Shown one piece after another: positions 17,874-26,149 of a stretch of DNA of 64,000 nucleotides (position 1 is its first letter; each line of letters starts with the position of its first letter). The stretch lies in contig PMCA01000011.1 in NCBI GenBank assembly GCA_003153935.1, forward strand, positions 68,670 to 132,669, read 5' to 3'. Origin of the DNA: Elusimicrobiota bacterium (GTDB taxonomy: Bacteria > CAYTYR01 > UBA6262). The notes under the pieces were generated by a model, which saw only the letters and a list, made by a program, of their open reading frames with translations, had not been told where the DNA came from and did not search any database. The position numbers and the translations under genes were made by a program.

Positions 17874-18647
17874 CTAATTACCCGCTTCGTAAGTCTCTAT
17901 TTTTTGGAAGCGTTTGTTCATTTCGGCGAAGGTAGCGTCCATGTCCTCAAAAATGCGTTTCAGGTCGTTGATCTGGTCTTCGTGCTCTATCATCTTATTA
18001 TGCATATGTTCGACGTCGGTGCTTACCTTATGCAGATAGCGGCTGGTTTCTTCCACATTTTTGGCAAATTTTTCCACGTCAGGAGACTTGGCTTCCTTGG
18101 GCATCTTCGCCAGTTCCGTCATACTGCCCTGCACCTTGACAACGTTCTTGCCCATTTCCTCTACCTGCCGCTGGTTGCCGGCCAGCGCGTCGTTGAAGCG
18201 GTGAGTCTTCTCATACAGGTCTTCGATCCTCTTATTCAGGTTGCTCAATAATTCTTTGTTGCTATCCTGTAATTTAGCCAATACTTCGTCAGCCTTGATA
18301 CCGGGCCCGCTCTTCTGGGCGGTTTCCACCTGTTTTTTCATATCGTCCAGACCCTTCTGGAAGGTGCTGATCTGGGCGTCCCATTTGTTCAGCCGGGCGT
18401 ACAGGTCCTCCACTTTGCGGTTCAGGGTCGCGCCGATGTTCTTGCTTTCGGCGAACATGGCGTCAATGTCCTTGGAAAATTTCTTGAAGGCTTCGGGATC
18501 GCCGCTAGCCAGGTTCCCCGACTCCAGGGCCTTGTAGGCCTTGCCTAACCAGCGGATCAGGACGATGACCATGACTCCCATGACGAGCATCATGATGTTG
18601 TAAATTATCTCATGCCGTTCCACGAAAATCATTTTTAAAAATTCCAT
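17874..18647 (-). CDS. Membrane-anchored coiled-coil protein, function unknown
   Basis: Protein of 257 residues with one N-terminal membrane helix (about 14-33, IIYNIMMLVMGVMVIVLIRW) and a cytoplasmic part that is almost entirely heptad-like coiled coil: LNRKVEDLYARLNKWDAQI, a repeat-like LNKRIEDLYEKTHRFNDAL about 75 residues later, and VEHMHNKMIEHEDQINDL. The pair of similar segments suggests an internal duplication. The start has a good GAGGTG ribosome site. Last gene before the terminator at 17.8 kb. I recognise no family; a scaffold or cell-envelope spacing role would be speculation. Confidence 0.8.
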   Translation of the reverse strand: MEFLKMIFVERHEIIYNIMMLVMGVMVIVLIRWLGKAYKALESGNLASGDPEAFKKFSKDIDAMFAESKNIGATLNRKVEDLYARLNKWDAQISTFQKGLDDMKKQVETAQKSGPGIKADEVLAKLQDSNKELLSNLNKRIEDLYEKTHRFNDALAGNQRQVEEMGKNVVKVQGSMTELAKMPKEAKSPDVEKFAKNVEETSRYLHKVSTDVEHMHNKMIEHEDQINDLKRIFEDMDATFAEMNKRFQKIETYEAGN

Positions 18648-18661
18648 CTATTCACCTCTTT

Positions 18662-19510
18662 TTATTCTTCGAAAATAACGTTATCTATATATAAGGTGCT
18701 GTTAGTAGGCGTACCTAAATATTGCTCGAATACGACGGCGTAATTACCATTCATCTGCGTCCAGTTCTTAACATCGGTAAAAGCCTTTAAGGGGATAGAA
18801 ACTCTCTGCCAGGTGGTGCTGGCGCCGTATGGCAGATATTCCCGGATATCAACCTTGGAGGCGTTTTCACCGTCCCCCAGCTCGATCTCGAACACTTCGC
18901 CGCCTTTGGCGCCTTTTACGTAAAAGCTTACCCGGCGGAATTTGGTCAGGTCCACTCCGTTCAATTTGCTGTAATAACCGGCATAGCCGTTATTAACGTT
19001 GTACACCAGTTTCAGGATATATCCGCCTTCTTCATAAACATTCGAAGCGTTGCCTTTTTGGTAAGACTCCAGGCAGAAACCGCCGGTGCCGCCGAAGGTG
19101 CCGGTATAGCCGCCTAATATATTCCGTTTGGATGAATCGTTAAAATTATCCAGGATCAATTTAGCCGAAGGCGCCGGTTTGGGCGGAGCAACCGGTTCCG
19201 CGGGTTTTACCGCCACTGGCTGTGGTTCCAATTTAGGCGCCGGTTTGGGCGTTACTTTCGGCAAAGGCGGTATAGGCGTAGGTTTAGGCTTAATGACCAC
19301 CTGTTCTATAGGCAATGGTTCTGGCACCTGTATAACTTTCGGCGGGGGCGTTGGCTCCTCCACCTTGGCCTGTTGGATTATCGGAGCGTTCTGGCTGGTC
19401 GAGACGGCCGTAGTAAAGAATATCTGTTGCACGAGGAAACGAGCGGCCTCCAGCATTACCAGCGAGTTGATGATAAATATGATTACTAACATGTTCCTGC
19501 GCGTAGGCAT
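18662..19510 (-). CDS. Membrane-anchored jelly-roll (carbohydrate-binding-like) protein with Pro-rich stalk
   Basis: The ATG at 19510 is preferred over the one six bases upstream because AGAGG lies seven bases before it; this gives 282 residues. A membrane anchor (about 7-29) is followed by a Pro/Lys/Val-rich, TonB-like stretch (about 48-112, PTPIPPLPKVTPKPAPK) that could span the periplasm. The C-terminal domain (about 117-282) begins LILDNFND and ends STLYIDNVIFEE, with FRRVSFYVKGAKGG and WQRVSIPLKAF between. This is the pattern of galactose-binding-like carbohydrate modules such as CBM11-type or CIA30-like domains. Ligand unknown; a cell-wall or polysaccharide anchor is possible. Confidence 0.75.
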   Translation of the reverse strand: MPTRRNMLVIIFIINSLVMLEAARFLVQQIFFTTAVSTSQNAPIIQQAKVEEPTPPPKVIQVPEPLPIEQVVIKPKPTPIPPLPKVTPKPAPKLEPQPVAVKPAEPVAPPKPAPSAKLILDNFNDSSKRNILGGYTGTFGGTGGFCLESYQKGNASNVYEEGGYILKLVYNVNNGYAGYYSKLNGVDLTKFRRVSFYVKGAKGGEVFEIELGDGENASKVDIREYLPYGASTTWQRVSIPLKAFTDVKNWTQMNGNYAVVFEQYLGTPTNSTLYIDNVIFEE

Positions 19511-19576
19511 TCGCATACCTCTAATAATAAATATGCCCTAATTTTGTTAATCAGTCAATAATAATTTTAGCTTTTT

Positions 19577-20407
19577 TTACCATTTTTCTGCTCTATCCAG
19601 GACGTAAACCTTCATTGCCCTTTTGCCAAAACGGTCACATTCGGCCTCGTTATCCACAGCCAAGTCAATTCGTTTCCCCTTAATGGCGCTACCCGTATCG
19701 GCTGCATAAGCATACCCGTAACCCGGGATATACAACCTGGTGCGCAGGGGAATAACCCGGGGATCAACCGCCACAAAACCGCGCCGCAAAACCAGCCCCA
19801 GGCAGGTATGGATACCGTCTCCCCCCGGATAACACAGCGGATCATAAGGATAATACGAGGTCGCCACCACCCGGATGCTTTTAGCTTTGGTCAGGTCATA
19901 TTCCCGGGCGATCTTCCCCTTGCTGTTTTTCAAGATCAGTTTATAGACCGGCTTCTTTTCTATTTTTTCGGCCACGATCTGCCTCGTATATTCTACCTGG
20001 TCATGATAATTTATCTTGATTTGCCGGCGACGGTTACCGACATAACCGCGCTGTATTTCCACCAGCCGCAGGTTACGGCGGGATTCGTCCCGTTGAGTGA
20101 CAGTGTACGGCAGGTTATCCTGACTGTTAATAATTTCCTCAGTAACTTTTACTATGCTTATATCCTGCCCCGGCGGCAGGCGCTGTTCAAGTTCCGGAGT
20201 GATGATATCGTTAGGTCCGTATTCTATCCGGTTAGCTTCCAGGATATGGGCCACCTGTCGGTCAATAGCCCGGACGTTGATCACCTTGCCGTCCACTTTA
20301 ATATTCACTTTGGCGTAGATCCAGTAATAGGGGATCAGGACCATGCTGCAAAACACCGCGGTGACAGTCCAGAAATTCGGCAGTTTTTTTTGTCCGTTAT
20401 TTACCAT
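19577..20407 (-). CDS. DUF348-G5-3D domain protein (YabE-like, likely murein-active)
   Basis: Protein of 276 residues with an N-terminal membrane anchor (about 12-30), a DUF348 unit (about 33-75), a G5 domain (about 85-160, containing QRGYVGNRRRQIKINYHD) and a C-terminal 3D domain (about 180-276). The 3D domain keeps its three Asp positions (VAVDPRVIPL, AADTGSA, RIDLAV) in an MltA-like barrel. Relatives such as Bacillus YabE are cell-wall lytic or wall-associated proteins. It overlaps the radical SAM gene by 11 bases. Its place behind metG and tatD matches the Bacillus metS-yabD-yabE order. Confidence 0.88.
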   Translation of the reverse strand: MVNNGQKKLPNFWTVTAVFCSMVLIPYYWIYAKVNIKVDGKVINVRAIDRQVAHILEANRIEYGPNDIITPELEQRLPPGQDISIVKVTEEIINSQDNLPYTVTQRDESRRNLRLVEIQRGYVGNRRRQIKINYHDQVEYTRQIVAEKIEKKPVYKLILKNSKGKIAREYDLTKAKSIRVVATSYYPYDPLCYPGGDGIHTCLGLVLRRGFVAVDPRVIPLRTRLYIPGYGYAYAADTGSAIKGKRIDLAVDNEAECDRFGKRAMKVYVLDRAEKW

Positions 20408-21011
20408 AGCTCTTTTCTTTCATGATATCGTCATTATGACGCAACCGGAAGGTCACTCCCAGCTCCCCGGTCACTATTTGTTCCATTTTTTTCACGTCCA
20501 TCTCCGGCAGGGCTACGGCCGTGACGGTTACCCGGCGAATGTATTTTTTGCACTCCAGTATGAACTCTTTCACTTTTTGATAAGTGTCCGGACCGAATTC
20601 CGGTTGGCATAGTTCCTGGTACTTCTCGGCGTTCTCCGCGTTCAGGCTGACGCTGACCGCGTCAATATACGGGGCCAGTTCCGGTACGATATTGCGCTTA
20701 TATATAAGATTTCCATGCCCGTTGGTATTCAGCCGGACGGTTACTTTTTTTTCTTTTAGGTACTTAGCCACGGCCAGCACTTCGGGTAGTCGCAGCAGCG
20801 GTTCGCCATAGCCGCAAAAAACCACTTCCCGATACTGGTCCGGATCGCCTATGGCGGCGATCAATTCTTCCATCGTCGGTTCAGCTGCCAGTTTTAAATT
20901 ATACCCCTGCAATTGATCAGTTTTAAAGCGCACGCAAAAACTGCAGGTATTGGTGCAGCGGTTGGTTATATTTAAGTATAGAGAGTGTCCGATACGGTAA
21001 ACTATATCCAT
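20397..21011 (-). CDS. TatD-associated radical SAM protein
   Basis: Radical SAM enzyme of 204 residues. The iron-sulfur motif CTNTCSFC (CxxxCxxC) is near residue 18, followed by FCGYGEPLLR as the SAM-binding GGE-like motif, and RLNTNGHGN and VSLNAENAEKY strands of the partial barrel. A family of small radical SAM proteins is known to be encoded next to tatD in many anaerobes; the gene follows tatD with no gap here. Substrate unknown. It has no additional Cys-rich SPASM domain. Confidence 0.88.
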   Translation of the reverse strand: MDIVYRIGHSLYLNITNRCTNTCSFCVRFKTDQLQGYNLKLAAEPTMEELIAAIGDPDQYREVVFCGYGEPLLRLPEVLAVAKYLKEKKVTVRLNTNGHGNLIYKRNIVPELAPYIDAVSVSLNAENAEKYQELCQPEFGPDTYQKVKEFILECKKYIRRVTVTAVALPEMDVKKMEQIVTGELGVTFRLRHNDDIMKEKSYGK

Positions 21012-21785
21012 TTAAACCCCGGCTAACGGTAATTTAAAAAGCCGCGCGGCGTTGGCGGTAGTCTGCCGGGCGATGGTAGCGCTATCCGTGTTCCTTAACT
21101 CGGCTACTTTGGCCGCCATGTGCACCAGGTAGCTGGGCTCGTTGCGCCCGCCCCGATGCTGTTGCGGGGCCAGATAAGGAGCGTCTGTTTCCAGCAATAA
21201 TTTGTCGGCTGGCAAATACTTTACCGCATCCTGCAGGACCAGTGAACGGGGAAACGTAACTACGCCGGTAATGCCGATCAAATAACCCAGCCCGACTAGC
21301 TCCTCCGCTTCGGAGCGGTTACCGGAAAAACAATGGATAACCCCGGTCAGACCCGTATATTTTCTTAAAATATCTATTACCTCGTTGGTGGCTTCACGGC
21401 TATGGACCACCACCGGCAAGCCCAATTCCCGGGCCAAGTCCAGCTGGGCGATAAAAGCCTGGCGTTGTACGTCTTTAGGGGAAAGGTTGCGGTAATAATC
21501 CAAACCGATCTCCCCGATAGCTACCACTTTCTTTTCTGCCGTTAACTGTTTAATGACTTGCGCCGTGGCCGGAGTAAAGTTACAAGCGTCGTGGGGATGA
21601 ACCCCGACGACGGCAAAAATACAGTCGTGCTGAGCGGCCAGGGATACGGCTTGCCAGCTGGACGATTCGTCGTAACTGACCACAATGATCAGCTCCACCC
21701 CGGCATTTTTAGCCCTGGTCATGACCGCCGCCTGGTCCTGGCTGTAGACCTTATCCTGCAAATGAGCGTGAGTGTCTATGAGCAA
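21012..21785 (-). CDS. tatD: TatD-family metal-dependent DNase
   Basis: Metal-dependent nuclease/hydrolase of the amidohydrolase fold. The start is taken as a TTG at 21783-21785 because it places the metal ligands at the usual position (LIDTHAHLQ) with a GAAGAGGG ribosome site just before it. A longer frame exists, but it would overlap metG by 150 bases. The protein has 257 residues, the normal size. Further ligands are in GEIGLDYY, VVHSREA, GVIHCFSGN and LLETDAPYLAP. It overlaps metG by ten bases. Known members have 3'-5' exonuclease or DNA-repair activity. Confidence 0.93.
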   Translation of the reverse strand: MLIDTHAHLQDKVYSQDQAAVMTRAKNAGVELIIVVSYDESSSWQAVSLAAQHDCIFAVVGVHPHDACNFTPATAQVIKQLTAEKKVVAIGEIGLDYYRNLSPKDVQRQAFIAQLDLARELGLPVVVHSREATNEVIDILRKYTGLTGVIHCFSGNRSEAEELVGLGYLIGITGVVTFPRSLVLQDAVKYLPADKLLLETDAPYLAPQQHRGGRNEPSYLVHMAAKVAELRNTDSATIARQTTANAARLFKLPLAGV

Positions 21786-23332
21786 CGCGCGCCCTCTTCG
21801 TTTATTTCCAGTTTGGGGAATAAGGGTTGGCCCTTGAGTATGCGTGTTTTGCCCGGGAACTGGTTGAGGCTGGTTTTTGTAATTTCCAGCTCTGCCGGCG
21901 TTCCGGGTAATCCCAGCTGTTCCCACATCAGCTGGCTGATCTTGGGCATGAACGGGGAAAGATAGACGGCGACCAGGCGCAAAATATCCACCAGGTTATA
22001 GAGGACAGCGGCTAATTCTTCCTTATCCGTTTTGGCTAATTTCCACGGTGCTTTATTTTCAATATACCGGTTAGCGGCGTCAATTATCTCCCAGATCCTT
22101 TCCAACGCTAAACTAAAAGCCAGCTCGCTTAAATGCTGCTCGATCCTGGCCGGCAAGGCCTGTGCCAGCCGGGTTAAAGTCTCGTCCGTTTTTCGCCCTG
22201 GAGCTGGATCCGGCACGATCCCTGCAAAATATTTTTCCAGCATGGTCAGGGTACGATTGAGCAGGTTGCCGAGATTATTGGCCAGGTCCGCCTGGTAACG
22301 CGCGGACAAAGCGGTCTCGGAGAAATCCCCGTCCTGGCCAAAGGGCACTTCCCGCAGCAGGAAGTAGCGATAACTATCCACGCCGAACTGCGCGCTGATC
22401 TTAAGCGGGTCCACTACGTTGCCACGCGACTTGGACATCTTCTCTCCGGCGATGGTCCACCAGCCATGGGCAAATATCTTTTTCGGCAGCTCGATCCCGG
22501 CCGCCAGCAGCAGCGCCGGCCAAATTATCGCGTGGAACTTCAAGATATCCTTGCCGATCACCTGCACATCGGCGGGCCAGACCCGGCCGAAGCGTTCCGG
22601 TTCTATTCCGTATCCCGGCGCGCTGATGTAATTAAGGAGCGCGTCGAACCAGACATAGATCACCTGTTCCTGGTCGAAGGGACAGGCAATGCCCCACCCT
22701 CCGATCCGGCTGCGGGGACGGGAAACGCTGAGATCCCTTAACCCGCTTTTGACAAAATTTACGATCTCATGATAGCGGCCCAACGGCTGCACAAAATCCG
22801 GATGGCTTTCTATATAAGCCAGCAACTGATCCTGGTATTTGGACATGCGGAAGAAATATGTATTCTCTTTAAGTTTTTCCAGGGGACGCCCGCAATCCGG
22901 GCACAGTCCTTTTTCTATCTGCGTCTCCAGGTAGAAGGTCTCGCAGGGAACGCAATACCACCCTTCATACTGGCCGGGATAGATATCACCTTTGGCATGC
23001 AGATCGGCAAATAACTTCTGCACCACCTTTTCATGCCGGGGATCGGTAGTGCGGATAAAATCATCGTTACCGATATTAAGGGCTTTCCACATGGCTTTGT
23101 ATTTTTCCACTACTTCGTCCACTAATTGCTGTGGTTCTTTACCGGCCGCCTTGGCCGCCTGGCTGACTTTCTGCCCATGCTCGTCGGTGCCGGTCAGGAA
23201 ATAGGTCTCCCGCCCGTTCAGTCGCTGGTAGCGCGACAGCACATCGCAGGCAATCGTGGTATACGAATGCCCGATATGGGGCGTATCGTTTACGTAATAG
23301 ATCGGGGTGGTAATATAAAAAACCTTGTTCAT
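21776..23332 (-). CDS. metG: Methionyl-tRNA synthetase
   Basis: Class I synthetase that charges tRNA-Met, 518 residues when started at the ATG at 23332 (MNKVFYITTPIYYVND). This ATG overlaps the ricT stop as ATGA. HIGH motif HIGHSYTT, KMSKS motif in GEKMSKSRGN, and a connective zinc knuckle with CVPC and CPDC. The anticodon-binding helical domain follows at about 350-500. It ends without the C-terminal tRNA-binding (Trbp111-like) domain that many bacterial enzymes carry. Within the tmk-holB-ricT-metG-tatD run. Confidence 0.96.
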   Translation of the reverse strand: MNKVFYITTPIYYVNDTPHIGHSYTTIACDVLSRYQRLNGRETYFLTGTDEHGQKVSQAAKAAGKEPQQLVDEVVEKYKAMWKALNIGNDDFIRTTDPRHEKVVQKLFADLHAKGDIYPGQYEGWYCVPCETFYLETQIEKGLCPDCGRPLEKLKENTYFFRMSKYQDQLLAYIESHPDFVQPLGRYHEIVNFVKSGLRDLSVSRPRSRIGGWGIACPFDQEQVIYVWFDALLNYISAPGYGIEPERFGRVWPADVQVIGKDILKFHAIIWPALLLAAGIELPKKIFAHGWWTIAGEKMSKSRGNVVDPLKISAQFGVDSYRYFLLREVPFGQDGDFSETALSARYQADLANNLGNLLNRTLTMLEKYFAGIVPDPAPGRKTDETLTRLAQALPARIEQHLSELAFSLALERIWEIIDAANRYIENKAPWKLAKTDKEELAAVLYNLVDILRLVAVYLSPFMPKISQLMWEQLGLPGTPAELEITKTSLNQFPGKTRILKGQPLFPKLEINEEGARCS

Positions 23333-24150
23333 TTTTTGATTTCCTTGGCCACCGGTTTGGCGCCGCTGATGTCGGCCAGGCTGCACTCACGCACCGTGCC
23401 GTCTTCCATCTCGATAATGATCTTCTGGCATAATATATTTACGCTTCTAACCCGGCCGTTGCCTTCTTTGATCTTGATCCGGGAGTCAACTTCCGGATAT
23501 TTTTTTCGCTCTTCCTGGTAAAAATTATATTCGTAGGACAGGCAGCACATCAGACGGCCGCAAACCCCGGATATCTTGCTGGACGCCAGGGATAATTCCT
23601 GTTCCTTGGCCATGTCTATGGTTACCGGTTTGAAATCCTTGAGAAAAGTAACGCAGCATAGGCGGCGCCCGCAGCAGCCGAAACCGCCAACCATTTTGGC
23701 TTCGTCCCTGACCCCGACCTGGCACATCTCGATGCGCGTCTTGAATATATAGGCCAAATCCTTTACCAACTCCCGGAAATCCACCCTTTCCGGCGCCGTA
23801 TAATAGATAAATAATTTACTGCGGCTGAAGGTGTATTCAACTGTGACCAGTTTCATATTTAATTCCCGGTCTTCCACTTTCTCGACGCAGCTTTTGAACG
23901 CCTCTTCCTCTTTTTTCTGGTTAACGCTTACCTGGTTGCGGTCTTCATTGTTCAACCGCCGCACCAGCTTTTTTATATCGGCCGGCGGAGAGTCGCTGTT
24001 TTTCGGCAAAGCTACGACCTGACCTGCTTCCAGGCCATTTTCCGTTTCCACCAGGCATTCCTCGCCGACGTTCAGCTCCAGCTGTTCCGGCATGATAAAA
24101 TAACTGATCTCTTTCAGTTTGCGATATGAAACATGCACTATTTTAGGCAT
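23329..24150 (-). CDS. ricT: RicT/YaaT, PSP1-domain protein
   Basis: Protein of 273 residues with a PSP1 domain in the C-terminal two thirds. Cysteine-rich hallmark FGCCGRRLCC and SGVCGRLMCCLSYEY match RicT, which in Bacillus forms an iron-sulfur-containing complex that directs mRNA processing by RNase Y. The N-terminal part (QLELNVGEECLVETENGLE) is typical. Overlaps holB by eight bases and metG by four. RicA and RicF partners are not in the window, so the role here may differ. Confidence 0.92.
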   Translation of the reverse strand: MPKIVHVSYRKLKEISYFIMPEQLELNVGEECLVETENGLEAGQVVALPKNSDSPPADIKKLVRRLNNEDRNQVSVNQKKEEEAFKSCVEKVEDRELNMKLVTVEYTFSRSKLFIYYTAPERVDFRELVKDLAYIFKTRIEMCQVGVRDEAKMVGGFGCCGRRLCCVTFLKDFKPVTIDMAKEQELSLASSKISGVCGRLMCCLSYEYNFYQEERKKYPEVDSRIKIKEGNGRVRSVNILCQKIIIEMEDGTVRECSLADISGAKPVAKEIKK

Positions 24151-24973
24151 TTTTTATCCTTAAGAAAATGTTTTCCAGGGTTAACCGGAGATTTATATTT
24201 CTGAACATGTTTTGTTTGGCCTGCAGGATACTGTCCACGATATCCTGCCGCACTGGCGCCGAGCCACGGGCATAATGATACAACATCAGATCCAGGATTA
24301 AATTTACTCCTTCTTTATCCCAGGACAGTTTTTGCGTGGCGTTAAAGATATTTTCCCAACTCTGCCCAGGCAAGCCTTGGACGAATTCATCCCATTCTTT
24401 CTTCTTGGCAAAGATATCCGCCTGCAGATAGTGTTCGGCTAGGCCCATGCTGCCCTGGGCGAAAGTCGCCAGGAAACTTAATTGCTCCTTATCTAACCCG
24501 TCGCGGTTCGGCAGTAAACCGGCCATTTCTTCCGCGGTTAACGGCAGGAAATTTATCCGCTGGCACCGGGACAGGATAGTGGGCAACAGGGCCGCGGGAT
24601 TGGCGCTGACCAGCACCAAAACTGAATCCCCCGGCGGTTCTTCCAGTGTCTTAAGCAAACAGTTAGCGGCGTCCTTGGTTAAAATATGCGCGTTATCAAT
24701 GATAAAAACCTTATATTTAGCTACCAGGGGCCGCAGCATTATTTCTGCCTGCAATTCCCGTACCTGCTCTATTTTTATAGCGTTGGTTTTTTCTTCCTTG
24801 CTGATGATTCGGACATCCGCCTGCAGCGCCCGCGCGAATTCCAGCGCCACCAGCTTTTTGCCTACGCCTTCCGGACCGGCAAACAGATAGGCCGAAGCGA
24901 CTTGCCCGTTCTTGACCGCCTGCCGCAACCTGGTTCTTATTTCCTTATGCCCTACTATGGGCGCTGTTTCCAT
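24143..24973 (-). CDS. holB: DNA polymerase III delta' subunit
   Basis: Clamp-loader subunit of 276 residues. AAA+ domain with a degenerate Walker A (GPEGVGKK), the DNAHIL sensor segment and the SRC motif in LSRCQRINF that provides the arginine finger. The zinc-binding Cys cluster present in many delta' and gamma subunits is absent; ARALQADVR passes directly to the next helix. Overlaps tmk by 19 bases. Its partner gamma/tau is dnaX at 58.3 kb. Confidence 0.92.
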   Translation of the reverse strand: METAPIVGHKEIRTRLRQAVKNGQVASAYLFAGPEGVGKKLVALEFARALQADVRIISKEEKTNAIKIEQVRELQAEIMLRPLVAKYKVFIIDNAHILTKDAANCLLKTLEEPPGDSVLVLVSANPAALLPTILSRCQRINFLPLTAEEMAGLLPNRDGLDKEQLSFLATFAQGSMGLAEHYLQADIFAKKKEWDEFVQGLPGQSWENIFNATQKLSWDKEGVNLILDLMLYHYARGSAPVRQDIVDSILQAKQNMFRNINLRLTLENIFLRIKNA

Positions 24974-25599
24974 GATCGTATTTTCTTTTCCAGTAGTTTA
25001 ATTATCAGTTGATGCGTTTTCTCAATTGATTGTTTGGCCGTGATTATTTTGATGCGGCCCGGTTCCCGCCTGGCCAAGGCCAGGTACCCATTACGGACCC
25101 GGCGGTGAAAAGCCAGCTTTTCTCTTTCAAACCGGTCCTTGGTCCCTTTAGCTTGGAGCACTTTTCTCAGTCCCCGCGCCGGGTCTATGTCCAGCAGGAA
25201 GGTCAGATCCGGGGCCAACCCCTGGGCTGCCAGGTTATTCATTTGGCTGATCATCTTCCGGTCCAAGCCGCGTCCATAACCCTGGTAAGCCAGTGTAGCG
25301 TCATTAAACCTCTCACAGACTACTACGCTACCGGCGGCTATCGCCGGCTTGATCAAATGTCCGACATGCTGGGACCGGCAGGCCCAATAAAGGAAAAGTT
25401 CACCCGCGGGGGTGATCTTATTAGCAGGAGCCAATAGGATGCCGCGTAGCTTTTCGGCTACTGAATCACCACCCGGTTCCCGGGTATGCACCGCCTGCCA
25501 ACCGTTCTTCTTCAAATAGTCGACCAATAAAAGGGCCTGGGTGGTTTTGCCACTGCCATCGGGCCCTTCCAGTGTAATAAACAGCCCGGATTTTTTCAT
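24955..25599 (-). CDS. tmk: Thymidylate kinase
   Basis: Phosphorylates dTMP to dTDP for DNA synthesis. 214 residues, normal length. P-loop EGPDGSGKTTQ near residue 11, DR[EY] motif REPGGDSVAE at about 42, and LDIDPARGL. The lid region GTKDRFEREKLAF is recognisable. Follows a prepilin gene by five bases and overlaps holB, as in the Bacillus tmk-holB order. Confidence 0.96.
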   Translation of the reverse strand: MKKSGLFITLEGPDGSGKTTQALLLVDYLKKNGWQAVHTREPGGDSVAEKLRGILLAPANKITPAGELFLYWACRSQHVGHLIKPAIAAGSVVVCERFNDATLAYQGYGRGLDRKMISQMNNLAAQGLAPDLTFLLDIDPARGLRKVLQAKGTKDRFEREKLAFHRRVRNGYLALARREPGRIKIITAKQSIEKTHQLIIKLLEKKIRSWKQRP

Positions 25600-25604
25600 T
25601 TTAT

Positions 25605-26099
25605 TTACTCGTTTTTAAGGTGGGTGTAGCTTTCCAGAGTTACCATTTGCTCGTTCTTAGCTAAAACCAGCTTGATATAGATGCAGCGCGGATCCTCATC
25701 CGGGGGAATAGTGGCCGGATTGCTTTTGGCGAAATATATCTGATTTAAATTGGCGGTAACGGTGCTTTCCACTCCATTCAATTGACGCCATAAGGTCGTG
25801 CCGTTTAAATAATAGCTCACGTTGAAGGTCCCGGTATCCTTTACCATAGTGAAAGATATTTTGCTGTTGGCCGGCGTAGCTCCAGTATATACTACGACTG
25901 TGGACGCTTGCGCTTGCCGGATATACTGGGTCATTTCGTCCATAGCTACCCGGGCGCCCTGCTGTACTTCTACCTGGGAATAATTCTTCTTCCAGCTTTT
26001 GGCAGTGTTTTCAAAAAATCTAGCACCAGCTATAACCAGCACCCCCATTATCATGACTACCATCATGATTTCTGTGAGGGTAAACCCTTTATCCTTCAC
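25605..26099 (-). CDS. Minor prepilin with class III signal
   Basis: Prepilin-like protein of 164 residues starting at a GTG six bases behind GGGGGA. Leader MKDKG followed by FTLTEIMMVVMIMGVLVIAG with Glu at +5. VAMDEMTQYIRQAQAS after the helix resembles PilW/GspJ-type minor pilins. It forms the end of a four-gene pilin-like block and runs straight into tmk. The head domain has a plain beta pattern with no recognised ligand site. Confidence 0.8.
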   Translation of the reverse strand: MKDKGFTLTEIMMVVMIMGVLVIAGARFFENTAKSWKKNYSQVEVQQGARVAMDEMTQYIRQAQASTVVVYTGATPANSKISFTMVKDTGTFNVSYYLNGTTLWRQLNGVESTVTANLNQIYFAKSNPATIPPDEDPRCIYIKLVLAKNEQMVTLESYTHLKNE

Positions 26100-26149
26100 G
26101 CTGTCCCCCGAGAGCCTAAACTTTCTTCCCTACGGACATATTATACTGA

